Assembly: GCF_001437155.1 (NCBI RefSeq)
Contig: NZ_JQAR01000025.1
Location: 1-34,453 of the forward strand
Source: Liquorilactobacillus mali
Lineage (GTDB): Bacteria > Bacillota > Bacilli > Lactobacillales > Lactobacillaceae
Length of the DNA: 34,453 nucleotides
Reading direction: 5' to 3'
Shown: positions 16,425 through 27,483 of the stretch, piece by piece
Layout of the letters: every line of letters starts with the position of its first letter
Numbering within the stretch: position 1 is the stretch's first letter
Notes under the pieces: model-generated
Seen by the model: the letters and a program-made list of their open reading frames with translations, nothing else
Told to the model about the DNA's origin: nothing
Databases searched by the model: none
Position numbers and translations under genes: made by a program

Positions 16425-17660
16425 ATGGATAAAGAAAAAGTTGTTTTAGCATATTCAGGCGGTCTTGATACTTCCGTTGCAATTGCTTGGTTGAAGAACA
16501 AAGGCTACGATGTTATTGCCTGCTGTATTGATGTTGGTGAAGGCAAGGATTTAGTCAAAATCAAACAAAAAGGATTTGAAGTCGGTGCAGTTGAATCAAT
16601 CACAATCGATGCAAAAGAAGAATTTGCACAAGAATATGCATTGATTGCTCTCCAGGGCCATACTTATTACGAAAACAAGTATCCGTTAATATCTGCACTT
16701 TCTCGTCCTCTGATTGTTAAAAAACTAGTATCAGTCGCTAAAGAATATGGAGCAACTGCAATTGCTCACGGCTGTACAGGAAAAGGTAATGACCAAGTAC
16801 GTTTTGAAGTTGGAATCCACGCACTTGCACCTGAAATGAAAATCGAAGATCCAATTAGAGAATGGCATTGGTCTCGTGAAGAAGAGATTCAATACGCTGA
16901 AGATAACAATATTCCCGTTCCTATTAATAAGAAAAGTCCATATTCAATTGATGAAAATTTATGGGGTAGAGCAAATGAATGTGGTATTTTGGAAGATCCT
17001 TGGGCTAGTGCACCGGAAGATGCTTATGACCGGACAGTCGCTATAGAGGATGCTCCAGATACAGCAACTACAATTGAAATTACATTTGAAAATGGTGTCC
17101 CTACGCACTTAGATGGTAAATTCTATCCTCTCTCAGAATTAATTATGAATCTCGACAAGATTGCTGGAGCACATGGAATTGGAAGAATCGATCATATTGA
17201 GAATCGTTTGGTGGGTATCAAATCACGTGAAGTTTATGAATGCCCAGCCGCAACAGTTTTGATGAAAGCTCATAAAGACTTAGAGGACTTGACTTCAGAA
17301 CGTGATCTTGCTCATTTCAAACCAGTTATTGAGCAAAAGCTGAGTGAAATTATCTACAATGGTTTGTGGTTTTCTCCAATTATGCCCGCTCTAACTGCTT
17401 TCTTAAAAGAATCACAAAAAAATGTTTCAGGTACCGTTCGTGTTAAATTATTCAAAGGAAATGCAATTTGCATGGGACGTAAATCACCAAATTCCCTTTA
17501 CGATAAAAACCTTGCAACATACACTTCAGCTGATGAATTTGACCAAGAAGCAGCAGCAGGTTTCATTAAATTATGGGGACTACCATCTCAGGTATATGCT
17601 CAAGTACAGCAAAAAGATAAGAAAACCGAAACAATGTCAATTCCCAGTGAGGTCAAGTAA
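16425..17660 (+). CDS. argG: Argininosuccinate synthase
   Basis: 411 residues. It joins citrulline and aspartate with ATP to argininosuccinate, the penultimate step of arginine synthesis. The N-type ATP pyrophosphatase P-loop AYSGGLDTS is at 9-17, and [15 protein letters not shown] and [13 protein letters not shown] are recognisable family blocks. Full length. AGGAGG lies eight nucleotides before the ATG. argH begins 2 nt after the stop codon, so the two form an operon. The absence of other arginine genes in the window is compatible with lactobacilli that make arginine from citrulline. Confidence 0.97.
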   Translation: MDKEKVVLAYSGGLDTSVAIAWLKNKGYDVIACCIDVGEGKDLVKIKQKGFEVGAVESITIDAKEEFAQEYALIALQGHTYYENKYPLISALSRPLIVKKLVSVAKEYGATAIAHGCTGKGNDQVRFEVGIHALAPEMKIEDPIREWHWSREEEIQYAEDNNIPVPINKKSPYSIDENLWGRANECGILEDPWASAPEDAYDRTVAIEDAPDTATTIEITFENGVPTHLDGKFYPLSELIMNLDKIAGAHGIGRIDHIENRLVGIKSREVYECPAATVLMKAHKDLEDLTSERDLAHFKPVIEQKLSEIIYNGLWFSPIMPALTAFLKESQKNVSGTVRVKLFKGNAICMGRKSPNSLYDKNLATYTSADEFDQEAAAGFIKLWGLPSQVYAQVQQKDKKTETMSIPSEVK

Positions 17661-17662
17661 TT

Positions 17663-19051
17663 ATGGCAAACGGTAAACTTTGGGGTGGACGCTTTTCAAA
17701 TCAAAGTGCTGCTTGGATAGATGAGTTCGGGGCTTCAATCGGCTTTGATCAAGAAATGGCACATGAAGACCTTGAAGGCTCTATCGCACATGCACAGATG
17801 CTCAAAAAAACAGGTATCATCCCTGCAGAAGATGCCGCTAAAATAATAGCTGGATTGCAAGATATTCAGGAAGACTTGCATAATAATCAGCTTGAATTCA
17901 AGACATCGCTAGAAGATATTCATATGAACATCGAGACCATTTTAACAGCCAAAATTGGTTCCGTTGCGGGTAAATTGCATACCGCCAGAAGTCGTAATGA
18001 TCAGGTTGCTACTGACTTACATCTTTATCTGAAGAACCGCCTTCCAGAGGTTATTGCAGTCATTCATGACTTACAGGTAGTTTTGGTGAAAAAAGCAGCA
18101 GTAAATGTTGAAACGATTATCCCAGGATACACACATCTTCAGCATGCACAGCCCATCTCTTATGCTCATTACTTACTAGCTTACTATGAGATGTTGCAGC
18201 GCGATATTGAGCGTTTTAATTTCAATATTAAACACACTGATATTAATCCACTTGGAGCAGCTGCGCTAGCCGGTACTACTTTTCCAATTGATCGCGCATA
18301 TACAACTGAGCTTTTGGGTTTTGAAACACTTTATTCGAATTCGCTTGATGCTGTTTCTGATAGAGATTTTGTCTTAGAATTTCTAAGCAATGCTTCAATT
18401 CTAATGATGCACCTATCGCGTTTTTGTGAGGAAATTATTCTCTGGTGCAGTTATGAATTTGGGTACCTAGAGTTGGACGATAGCTACTCCACAGGAAGTT
18501 CTATTATGCCTCAAAAAAAGAATCCAGATATGGCGGAACTTATTCGTGGAAAAAGTGGTCGTGTCTTTGGTCATCTCCAATCGCTTTTGACAACAATGAA
18601 GGGTATTCCTCTTGCTTATAACAAGGATATGCAGGAAGACAAAGAAGGCGTTTTTGATACTGTCAAAACACTTATTCCAAGTCTTAAAATCTTCACTGGA
18701 ATGGTTGAAACCCTAAAGATTAACCAAGATAAGATGTTGCATGCAACCGAAAGAGACTTTTCAAATGCTACAGAATTTGCAGATTATCTTGCAAGCAAGG
18801 GAATGCCTTTCCGCCAAGCACATGGCATTGTGGGGGGATTGGTCTTAGAAGGAATTCAATCATATAGAACTTTGCAGGAGATTCCATTCTCAAAACTCAA
18901 ACAGATTTCTCCTCTGATTGAAGAAGATATTTACGATAAATTAACTTCAAAACAAGCAGTTTCTCGGAGAAATTCATTTGGAGGAACAGGCTTTGAACAA
19001 GTAAAAAAACAAGTTGAACTTGCTGCAAAGAAACTTAACATCAACCTTTAG
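17663..19051 (+). CDS. argH: Argininosuccinate lyase
   Basis: 462 residues. It splits argininosuccinate into arginine and fumarate; homotetramer of the fumarase/aspartase superfamily. Signatures: [12 protein letters not shown] (108-118), HLQHAQP with the catalytic His161, and the superfamily signature [12 protein letters not shown] (278-289) on the flexible catalytic loop. Its ribosome binding site (GAGG) lies in the last argG codons, giving coupling to argG. A perfect 18-bp palindrome 20 nt downstream ends the operon. Confidence 0.97.
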   Translation: MANGKLWGGRFSNQSAAWIDEFGASIGFDQEMAHEDLEGSIAHAQMLKKTGIIPAEDAAKIIAGLQDIQEDLHNNQLEFKTSLEDIHMNIETILTAKIGSVAGKLHTARSRNDQVATDLHLYLKNRLPEVIAVIHDLQVVLVKKAAVNVETIIPGYTHLQHAQPISYAHYLLAYYEMLQRDIERFNFNIKHTDINPLGAAALAGTTFPIDRAYTTELLGFETLYSNSLDAVSDRDFVLEFLSNASILMMHLSRFCEEIILWCSYEFGYLELDDSYSTGSSIMPQKKNPDMAELIRGKSGRVFGHLQSLLTTMKGIPLAYNKDMQEDKEGVFDTVKTLIPSLKIFTGMVETLKINQDKMLHATERDFSNATEFADYLASKGMPFRQAHGIVGGLVLEGIQSYRTLQEIPFSKLKQISPLIEEDIYDKLTSKQAVSRRNSFGGTGFEQVKKQVELAAKKLNINL

Positions 19052-19070
19052 AGATGTTATCATCTGCAAA

Positions 19071-19107
19071 GAAAGAGACTAGGTCAAAATTTGACCTAGT
19101 CTCTTTC
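19071..19107. terminator. argGH terminator, perfect palindrome
   Basis: Two 18-nt arms, GAAAGAGACTAGGTCAAA and its exact complement, flank a single central A. It is the head of repeat copy D and the least degenerate palindrome of the family. It can work in both directions between the convergent argH and ispE. Confidence 0.85.
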
Positions 19108-19232
19108 TTAATCTCGAACAATTATTGTGCTCCACAATTCAAAATTTTCAGTCTAAGTTGAACTATTTGCATCAGGATATATAGTTGAGACCTTAATTAC
19201 CTGCACCAATACACAAGTTTTACTAACTTATG
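19071..19232 (+). repeat. Dispersed intergenic element, copy D
   Basis: The perfect palindrome is followed by TCCACAATTCAAAATTTTCAGTCTAAGTTGAACTATTT-like motifs (described by position 19132-19176) and ACACAAGTTTTACTAACTTA (19211-19230), matching the order of tail motifs in copies C and E with more divergence. The rest of the 348-nt gap up to ispE (19233-19399) shows nothing I recognise. Confidence 0.5.
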
Positions 19233-19399
19233 TTATATTGAATTTCTGGACACACGTTCTTGCTAAATATTTAAATTTCTAAAATAACTATGTATAATCA
19301 AGGGAATATGCTAACAAAAAACTTTAGCGCATATTACCACTTATTGTGCGCTCCTTCTAACCCATAAGTTATCCTTCTCATGCGCAAGACAATCGCTTA

Positions 19400-20260
19400 T
19401 TAGTCTAAGTTACACGGACGAACAAGGTAAACCTCATCACAGAATCCTTTGAGGCTGTTATAAACATGCTGCGCCCGCGACATTTTTGAGCACAAACCAA
19501 AAACGGTTGGGCCACTACCCGTCATTTGAGCTGCTTGTGCACCAAAGGAAATCATCTTGTCTTTTATCTTTGCAACTTCAGGAAGTTCCGCAATAGTTAA
19601 GTCTTCCAAAGTATTCCCCATTGCTTTGAAAAGCCTCATGGGATCCCTTTTTTTAATTGATTCAACAACTTCATCGACATTTTGATGAGAAAGTTCAGAG
19701 TATGATATTTTTTTCAAAATTGTAGGTGTTGAAACACTGGCGCGTGGCTTTGCGATAACAATCCACATTGATGTTAATTCCCCCAGTGGAGTTATTATTT
19801 CCCCTTTGCCAGTCACCAATGCAGTTTCACTGAACACACAAAATGGCACATCAGAATCAATTGTTAACCCGATTTTTGCCATTTCCGTTCGTGTTAAGTT
19901 CAGCTTCCACATCTTATTTAAACCTCGCAAAACAGCCGCCGCATCCGCGGAGCCTCCTCCCATCCCGGCCGCAACTGGAATATTTTTCTTTATCTTGATT
20001 CGTACTCCTTGATGACCTGCAAACAATTGCTGCATCTTCTTGGCAGCTTGGTATGCCAAATTTCGCTGATCCTGCGGTAAGAATCCCGCATCCGTTTCCA
20101 CCTGTATGCCTGTTATATCGCTAGCAGATTCAATCTTGACATAATCGGCTAAATCTATTGCAGTCATGACCATCCGCCACTCTGGACTGCCATCAAGATT
20201 ACGAAATGGAGTATCTAAAGATAAATTAATCTTGGCTGGTGCCTTTTCAATTATCTCCAT
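19400..20260 (-). CDS. ispE: 4-diphosphocytidyl-2-C-methyl-D-erythritol kinase (IspE)
   Basis: 286 residues, GHMP kinase fold. The N-terminal KAPAKINLSLDTP (6-18) and the ATP-binding PVAAGMGGGSADAAAVLRGLN loop are diagnostic, as is the C-terminal MTGSGPTVFGLC. The enzyme phosphorylates CDP-methylerythritol in the non-mevalonate isoprenoid pathway. Oddly, the window also holds mvaA of the mevalonate pathway; many lactobacilli keep an ispE-like gene in this syntenic place without a complete MEP pathway, so its actual role here is uncertain. The ribosome binding site is AGGTGA. It is separated from veg by a terminator. Confidence 0.93.
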   Translation of the reverse strand: MEIIEKAPAKINLSLDTPFRNLDGSPEWRMVMTAIDLADYVKIESASDITGIQVETDAGFLPQDQRNLAYQAAKKMQQLFAGHQGVRIKIKKNIPVAAGMGGGSADAAAVLRGLNKMWKLNLTRTEMAKIGLTIDSDVPFCVFSETALVTGKGEIITPLGELTSMWIVIAKPRASVSTPTILKKISYSELSHQNVDEVVESIKKRDPMRLFKAMGNTLEDLTIAELPEVAKIKDKMISFGAQAAQMTGSGPTVFGLCSKMSRAQHVYNSLKGFCDEVYLVRPCNLD

Positions 20261-20331
20261 CTTGTCACCTACCCAAATGTTTTAATCTCATTATACTTAA
20301 AAATATTGCATCTTGAAAAGACTTTTTGTAT

Positions 20332-20362
20332 AAAAAAAAGCCTTGCAATAATCCACAGGCTT
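20332..20362 (-). terminator. veg terminator
   Basis: On the minus strand AAGCCT...AGGCTT encloses a 12-nt loop and is followed by a run of eight T, 30 nt after the veg stop codon. Confidence 0.8.
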
Positions 20363-20391
20363 GATTCTTAAATCCAATCTTAAGTTATATA

Positions 20392-20634
20392 TTAAACTCC
20401 TTCACTAAAATCAAGCTCAATATTTTTTGTGAGGACGTCCGTATAACTATAAGAAACTCTTTCAAAAGCATTCTCTTCTTGGTTCAGGTCGACTACAAAA
20501 ACTGCTGGGTAGGTCTCACGTAATATTCCATGTCGCCTTACTGTCTTTTTTCTACCAGTTTGTGCGACAACAGTTAAATTCTCTCCGATACAACTATCAA
20601 GCTTACTTTTGATTGTAGCTAGTGTTAATGGCAT
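20392..20634 (-). CDS. veg: Veg family protein
   Basis: 80 residues. GRKKTVRRHGILRETYPAVFVVDL and FERVSYSYTDVLT match Bacillus Veg, a small cytoplasmic protein that promotes biofilm matrix gene expression there; its function in lactobacilli is not settled. A GTG at 20643 also opens the frame, but the AGGAGAGG ribosome binding site abuts it and is properly spaced for the ATG at 20634, giving MPLTLATIKSKLD. The gene keeps its ancestral place between rsmA and ispE. It has a near-consensus promoter overlapped by an inverted repeat, so it may be strongly expressed and regulated. Confidence 0.93.
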   Translation of the reverse strand: MPLTLATIKSKLDSCIGENLTVVAQTGRKKTVRRHGILRETYPAVFVVDLNQEENAFERVSYSYTDVLTKNIELDFSEGV

Positions 20635-20649
20635 TGTCTTCACCTCTCC

Positions 20650-20688
20650 TGTGAAACATATTGTATCATAGTTTCACAAGAATTGCAA
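20650..20688 (-). promoter_or_regulatory. veg promoter overlapped by a perfect inverted repeat
   Basis: On the minus strand TTGCAA (20683-20688), a 17-nt spacer and TACAAT (20660-20665). TGTGAAAC (20671-20678 region) and GTTTCACA (20650-20657) are perfect 8-nt inverted arms, 13 nt apart, around the -10 box. They could be an operator or, if the start is upstream, a 5' hairpin. A second extended -10 (TGGTATAAT) lies about 30 nt further upstream. Confidence 0.65.
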
Positions 20689-20728
20689 TTATACCACAAC
20701 GCATATAATAATTTCAACAATAAAAACA

Positions 20729-21625
20729 TTATTTTTCAATGATTTTGGCTTCAGATAATTTGTTTGCAAGTGAAATAAATTCATCAATACTGAGTCTTTC
20801 TGCTCTGATTTGCGGCGAGATTTGCAAATCGGCTAAGACTTGTTTTATCTTTTCTCTTACCTCGGAATCTTTCCCGTAAATTCCTTGTAGATTATTCCAT
20901 AAACTCTTACGCCTGTGTGCAAAGCAACCTTTGACAAGTGAAAAAAACTGTTCTTCTGAATAAGGCTCTAGATGCTTTTCCTGCAATGGTGTGAGGACAA
21001 CAATCGCAGAATCAACATTAGGTTGGGGAATAAAAACTGTCCTTGGAACTATAAACGCCGTCTTGCATTCCATTTGATACTGAACCCTAGTTGTCAGTGC
21101 CCCATAATCCTTGGTACCAGGCTGTGCACTTAACCGATTAGCTACTTCTTTTTGCATCATTACCACAATTGCTGAAAAAGCTATTTTTGTATCTAGCAAG
21201 TGCATGATGATTGGGCTAGTAATATAATATGGTAAATTGGCAACAACTTTGATAGGATGTTTCCCATCAAAATTATTCTTAATTAATTCTTCCAAGTCAG
21301 CTTTCAAGATATCTTGCAAGACAACCGTTACATTATCATATTGCCCCAATGTCTCACCCAGCACTGGTATTAATTGTTCATCAATTTCAATTGCCAACAC
21401 CTGATGTGCTACCTTAGCTATCTGCTCAGTCAATGCTCCTATGCCAGGACCCACTTCAATCACATCATCGTTTTCTGAAACATCTCCTGCCGCAACGATT
21501 TTGTGCAGAATATTGATATCTGTCAGAAAATTCTGACCTAAACTTTTTTTGAAGTTGAGGCCATATGTTTCCATAATTGCACGAGTACGCACTGGCGAAG
21601 CAATCTCTGGATTTTCATTCTTCAT
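20729..21625 (-). CDS. rsmA: 16S rRNA (adenine1518/1519-N6)-dimethyltransferase
   Basis: 298 residues (also called KsgA). It dimethylates two adjacent adenines in the 3' hairpin of 16S rRNA using SAM, late in 30S assembly. Seen: KKSLGQNFLTD near the N-terminus, the SAM motif DVIEVGPGIGALTEQIAK, ending of motif I and the catalytic NLPYYITSPI. The C-terminal helical domain carries KGCFAHRRKSLWNNL. The frame opens at 21646, but GGAGA is spaced nine nucleotides from the ATG at 21625 (MKNENPEI), which I prefer. It overlaps the end of rnmV by 11 nt, implying translational coupling. Confidence 0.96.
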   Translation of the reverse strand: MKNENPEIASPVRTRAIMETYGLNFKKSLGQNFLTDINILHKIVAAGDVSENDDVIEVGPGIGALTEQIAKVAHQVLAIEIDEQLIPVLGETLGQYDNVTVVLQDILKADLEELIKNNFDGKHPIKVVANLPYYITSPIIMHLLDTKIAFSAIVVMMQKEVANRLSAQPGTKDYGALTTRVQYQMECKTAFIVPRTVFIPQPNVDSAIVVLTPLQEKHLEPYSEEQFFSLVKGCFAHRRKSLWNNLQGIYGKDSEVREKIKQVLADLQISPQIRAERLSIDEFISLANKLSEAKIIEK

Positions 21626-22178
21626 TTTGTCCATTCTCCATTTCATCTAATGCGCTCTTAAGTTGTTCTGGTGTAATTTGAAACAAATTAAGCCTGTTAT
21701 ATAGCTGCTTGCCATTTGTATATCCGATTTTCAAAGTCTCACCCAATAAGGCTCTTTTCTTTTTGGCAGTCGGACCAGCTAATAAGCCAAGATCTCGCAA
21801 ATCTTCTCTAGTAATTAAGGGTTCAGAGTCGGGAACTTCTGTATACAAATTAGATAAAGCTTCCTTGATTGCCTCGACAGATGCGTGCTCTACGCCTAGG
21901 CTCCCCTTTGCACTAGGTGCTGCATCTTTCTTGTTCAAAAAAGCATGCTTAACTCCAGGAACTTCACGTGTAATAATATTACGGATCTTCTCGCCAGAAA
22001 AATCAGGATCAGTAAAAACAATCACACCTCTAGTCTCTTGCAGTTTCGCGATTTGTTCAACCGTTTCATCGCTAATTGCAGAGCCACGTGTCTCAAGCGT
22101 ATCTGCATTGACAGCCAGCTTGATTCGTTTTGTATCATCTTTGCCTTCAACAACTAGAACTTCTTTTATTTTCTTCAT
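21615..22178 (-). CDS. rnmV: Ribonuclease M5
   Basis: 187 residues. It matures the ends of 5S rRNA in low-GC Gram-positives, with ribosomal protein L18. The TOPRIM domain is plain: VVEGKDD with Glu11, and VFTDPDFSGEKIR with Asp57 and Asp59. The C-terminal part (about 110-187) contains the GLLAGPTAKKKRALLGETLKIG block typical of the family. Overlaps tatD by 4 nt and rsmA by 11 nt. Its substrate, a 5S rRNA gene, lies at the end of the window. Confidence 0.95.
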   Translation of the reverse strand: MKKIKEVLVVEGKDDTKRIKLAVNADTLETRGSAISDETVEQIAKLQETRGVIVFTDPDFSGEKIRNIITREVPGVKHAFLNKKDAAPSAKGSLGVEHASVEAIKEALSNLYTEVPDSEPLITREDLRDLGLLAGPTAKKKRALLGETLKIGYTNGKQLYNRLNLFQITPEQLKSALDEMENGQNEE

Positions 22179-22942
22179 TTTATACCTAAAATCTCCATTG
22201 TATTTTGATATGTTTGTTTTGCCAGAGTAGCTGTCTCAATTCCTCTTAACCGTGCCAAATATTCGAGCGTATATCTTGTATATCCTGGTTCATTTTGCTT
22301 TCCCCTGAAAGGAACAGGTGCCAAATAAGGTGCATCAGTTTCCACCAGAATTCTATTCAACGGTGTTGCCATGAAGGCTTCACGTACCTCTGCTGCATTT
22401 TTAAATGTACTAACACCACTATACGAGAGATTCATCCCCAAGTCTAAAAACTTTTTCGCCCAAGCTGCATCACCGTTAAAACTATGCATGATTCCACCAA
22501 TTGAGCCGACATCCTCGTCCTTCAGAATTCGATAAACATCATCAAAAGCATCCCGATTATGAATCGTAACTGGAACATTCATCTCATGCGCTAAGCGCAG
22601 CTGAGCTCGAAATACATCTTGTTGCAGTTTATGCTCAACGGTACAGTGATAATCAAGGCCAATTTCTCCAAGTACATTCAGCCTTTCTACACCGAGATCT
22701 TCCTTAATTTGTTTTACATATCCTTCATCAAACTTTTCTGCATCTTCTGGATGACATCCGACAGCACCATATATCTGTGGATAAGTACTGATCAATTTCT
22801 TTAATTTTTCTGTGCTATTTTTATCGTACCCAACGACTAACATTGCCGTAACATCTAAAGCCGCTGCTCTTTCAATAACATCTGGAATATCATTGTCAAA
22901 CTGTGGTGCATTTATGTGTGTATGTGAATCAAATATTTCCAT
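22175..22942 (-). CDS. tatD: TatD family metal-dependent hydrolase / DNase
   Basis: 255 residues, TIM-barrel metallohydrolase. His7 and His9 (DSHTHI), Glu in NVLGEIGLDYH, His in VPVTIHNRDAF, His in GIMHSFNG and Asp in LVETDAPYLAPVPFRGK are the metal ligands of the family. Substrates are thought to be DNA 3' ends, deoxyribonucleotides or D-amino-acid-tRNA; Bacillus YabD is the direct counterpart. Length is normal. It overlaps rnmV by 4 nt (ATGA) and follows metG after 68 nt with a weak hairpin between. Confidence 0.93.
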   Translation of the reverse strand: MEIFDSHTHINAPQFDNDIPDVIERAAALDVTAMLVVGYDKNSTEKLKKLISTYPQIYGAVGCHPEDAEKFDEGYVKQIKEDLGVERLNVLGEIGLDYHCTVEHKLQQDVFRAQLRLAHEMNVPVTIHNRDAFDDVYRILKDEDVGSIGGIMHSFNGDAAWAKKFLDLGMNLSYSGVSTFKNAAEVREAFMATPLNRILVETDAPYLAPVPFRGKQNEPGYTRYTLEYLARLRGIETATLAKQTYQNTMEILGIK

Positions 22943-22961
22943 ACTTTCTCCTTTACCAACA

Positions 22962-23000
22962 AAAAGAAGTCAATCCCACAAAAATCGTGAAAAAGACTTC
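22962..23000 (-). terminator. Weak hairpin between metG and tatD
   Basis: GAAGTC...GACTTC with a loop of about 23 nt followed on the minus strand by TTTTT. The stem is only six pairs, so partial termination at most. Confidence 0.4.
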
Positions 23001-23010
23001 ACTTGTGCCT

Positions 23011-25083
<2,073 letters not shown>

Positions 25084-25169
25084 TTATGACCCATTTTCCT
25101 TATTTAAATTAATTGTTAATTATTGCAAGTATATCATATTTTATGATATCAAATTTAAAAAATTACAAA

Positions 25170-26123
25170 TTAGCGTTTTAGATATGGTATTTCAAACTTA
25201 TCAAAAAAATCTGCAACTCTCATCCCATATAAATCCTTGAAAAACTTATCTGAATTTACTTTTGGGGCAGTAATTACAAATGAATTTTGTTCGTTGTATA
25301 TACCCAGACCAATATATGCTGGCTTGTCTTGATACACATCATTCATTTGTGAATTTTTAATGTTGAAGACTTGTCGAACCTCTAATTTTAACTGACGCTC
25401 ACTAACTACAGGTGTCAGGGTAACAAATTCACGCAGATTCATTCCCATCAGTCCCAACTCATCTAGGCATTCATCAAATTGAGTAAATACACGAATTACT
25501 GCACGATGAATTCCCTGCACTCCAGCTAAATCTTTTTTGGTTGCAGCCTCGAATAATTGTCTAGCAGCATGATAAGCACGCGGATAGTTTTCCTCAAAAA
25601 CAACTGCAACTTTCTGAACTTCTTTCCCAAAAAAGACAAGTGCATCAAATAACTGCACTATTCTTAAAACCATCACGTTATCTACTTCAGTCTCTGGCTC
25701 TGGTTTAAGTGTTTCCGTTATACCCTTCAAGTACAAATCTTGAATTTTTTCGGAGAAGAGTCCCATTTGTCGCTGCATATCGTATATTTCAAAGTGTAAG
25801 ATCGTATTATATAATTCAAAACCCGTTGCAAGAAAGTTATTATCCAAGTTCTGATTTTTAGTAGTCAGGTTAAAAATAATCTCTGGCACATTGTTAATTC
25901 TTACAAGTAAATGCAGCAACTCGTGAGTAAGAGTGTAATCAGGGCAAGTAGTGTCATTTACTTCAATTACCAAGTCTCCACCGCTCAAGTATTGTTGAGC
26001 TTGATCATGTCTGATAAATCCAGCTTTTTCATCTTTATAGATAACTTTAATCTCGTTTGGGAATCCAATTCTAGCCTTTTTTAACAAATCCTTTGTCTGT
26101 TCATTCAAGCTGACTTCAGTCAT
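25170..26123 (-). CDS. IpaB/EvcA-annotated family protein with HExxH motif
   Basis: 317 residues. Lactobacillar homologues are usually labelled 'IpaB/EvcA family', a name of doubtful meaning. Residues 51-75 read VIEVND, then TLTHELLHLLV with His67-Glu68-x-x-His71, the zinc signature of gluzincin-type metallopeptidases. The rest is mostly helical with acidic stretches, ends in a strand-rich C-terminal part, and has no signal peptide or membrane helix, so it should be cytoplasmic. The ATG lies inside the last codons of mvaA (8-nt overlap), so the two are co-translated. Peptidase activity is inferred from the motif only; a third zinc ligand is not obvious, though Glu103 (ATGFELYNTI) is a candidate. 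Confidence 0.7.
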   Translation of the reverse strand: MTEVSLNEQTKDLLKKARIGFPNEIKVIYKDEKAGFIRHDQAQQYLSGGDLVIEVNDTTCPDYTLTHELLHLLVRINNVPEIIFNLTTKNQNLDNNFLATGFELYNTILHFEIYDMQRQMGLFSEKIQDLYLKGITETLKPEPETEVDNVMVLRIVQLFDALVFFGKEVQKVAVVFEENYPRAYHAARQLFEAATKKDLAGVQGIHRAVIRVFTQFDECLDELGLMGMNLREFVTLTPVVSERQLKLEVRQVFNIKNSQMNDVYQDKPAYIGLGIYNEQNSFVITAPKVNSDKFFKDLYGMRVADFFDKFEIPYLKR

Positions 26124-27387
26124 TTTTATCCTTCTTTCGATAATCTCTCAATATTTTTTTTGCGCTGTCTGCGTCGCGCTTACCCGCTTGCAGCATTCTA
26201 TCAACTATCGCATCTTCTTCTGTTGCATCAGCACCTGCCGCTATAACCAGTGATTTAAGCTGCAGCCTCATGTGTCCCTTTTGAATTCCTTCTGACACTA
26301 ATGCTAATAAGGCTGCCAGATTTTGTGCTAATCCTACTGATGCGATAATACTTTCAAGTTCCCGTGCGCTTGTAATTTTCATCAATTTCTGATTAACACT
26401 GACTAAAGGTACAATGCTAATTGAGCCTCCTACAAAGCCCACAGGCAGTGGCAATTCTAATTCTCCAATCAAGTAGCCACCACTCAACTTCCATGTGCTT
26501 AATCCCTTGTATTGACCATTTCTGGCCGCATATGCATGTGCACCACTCTCAATAGCACGCCAATCATTGCCGCTTGCCATTACAACTGCATCAATCCCAT
26601 TCATAATTCCTTTATTATGCGTCGCGGCCCTGTAAGTATCTAATTGTGCTACACGACCTGCTTGGGCAATTTTTTTTGCAATAATTTCACCTGAAATCCC
26701 ATTTTTGGATAATAGTTCAAATGGAATTTTGCAGGTTGCTCTTGCAAGACACTCAGTTGCGTAATTCGACAAAATCGACATTAGCACTTGTTGGTTTAAC
26801 GTCTCTTCAAGTTCCTTGGCAACAGCTTCTAACATTGTATTGATCATGTTAGCCCCCATTGCTTCTTGCACATCAATTGCAATATCAATTGCCACTAAAT
26901 CTTTTGCAAGTATTCGTGTTTTCAACCAGCGTGCTCCACCACCACGTCTTTTAAGTGAAGGATGGGCTCGATCAGCTACTGACAAGAGATTCTTCGTTAA
27001 TCCCTTAATCTCCATGATCAATTTTTTTGAATCTTCAATGTTCTCTAAAATAATCTGTCCAATCATTAGTCTTTCACTGGTGCTCGCTACAAAGCCACCC
27101 GCCTTAGCTACAATAGACGCTCCATGACTACTGGCGGCAATTACTGACGGCTCCTCTGTAACCATCGGAACTAGATAGTCTTTATTGTTTACTAGATAAT
27201 GAAATGCAATTCCTTCAGGATAGCTATAATCAGTTATATAGTTTTCTATCATTGTGTCACCTAGAAATCTATTTTGAGCAGAATTTTTCAAAATCTGTAT
27301 CTGATCTTTTGTCAGTTTCTCATTCTGACTGATAAGATTTATTCGTTCTTTCCATGGCTTTTGATAAAATTTCCCATAATTTTGCAT
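26116..27387 (-). CDS. mvaA: Hydroxymethylglutaryl-CoA reductase, class II
   Basis: 423 residues. It links HMG-CoA and mevalonate; in lactic acid bacteria the class II enzyme works in mevalonate synthesis for isoprenoids, undecaprenyl carriers and quinones. Seen: ENYITDYSYPEGIA (48-61), the catalytic Glu79 in VTEEPSVIAASS, EAMGANMINTM, the lysine region HNKGIMNGIDAVVMASGNDWRAIE with the catalytic Asp, and His in KGHMRLQ near the C-terminus. AAAGGAAG precedes the ATG. It overlaps the HExxH gene downstream and is divergent from the binding-protein-like gene. Confidence 0.96.
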   Translation of the reverse strand: MQNYGKFYQKPWKERINLISQNEKLTKDQIQILKNSAQNRFLGDTMIENYITDYSYPEGIAFHYLVNNKDYLVPMVTEEPSVIAASSHGASIVAKAGGFVASTSERLMIGQIILENIEDSKKLIMEIKGLTKNLLSVADRAHPSLKRRGGGARWLKTRILAKDLVAIDIAIDVQEAMGANMINTMLEAVAKELEETLNQQVLMSILSNYATECLARATCKIPFELLSKNGISGEIIAKKIAQAGRVAQLDTYRAATHNKGIMNGIDAVVMASGNDWRAIESGAHAYAARNGQYKGLSTWKLSGGYLIGELELPLPVGFVGGSISIVPLVSVNQKLMKITSARELESIIASVGLAQNLAALLALVSEGIQKGHMRLQLKSLVIAAGADATEEDAIVDRMLQAGKRDADSAKKILRDYRKKDKND

Positions 27388-27483
27388 TCCTTATCTTCCT
27401 TTATCCTAATATTTTGCACAAAACTTGTTCTTTCATTATATAATAATATCTATCAACACCACAAAGGGGTAACGTTTTTTATT

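Noticed and set aside
21709-22230. 173-codon open frame on the plus strand
   Set aside because: Antisense of rnmV and the tatD end, both of which have clear catalytic motifs; no start signal.
27274-27483. N-terminal 70-codon extension of the binding-protein-like gene
   Set aside because: It overlaps the start of mvaA on the other strand and the shared promoter region; the ATG at 27484 begins a normal anchor.
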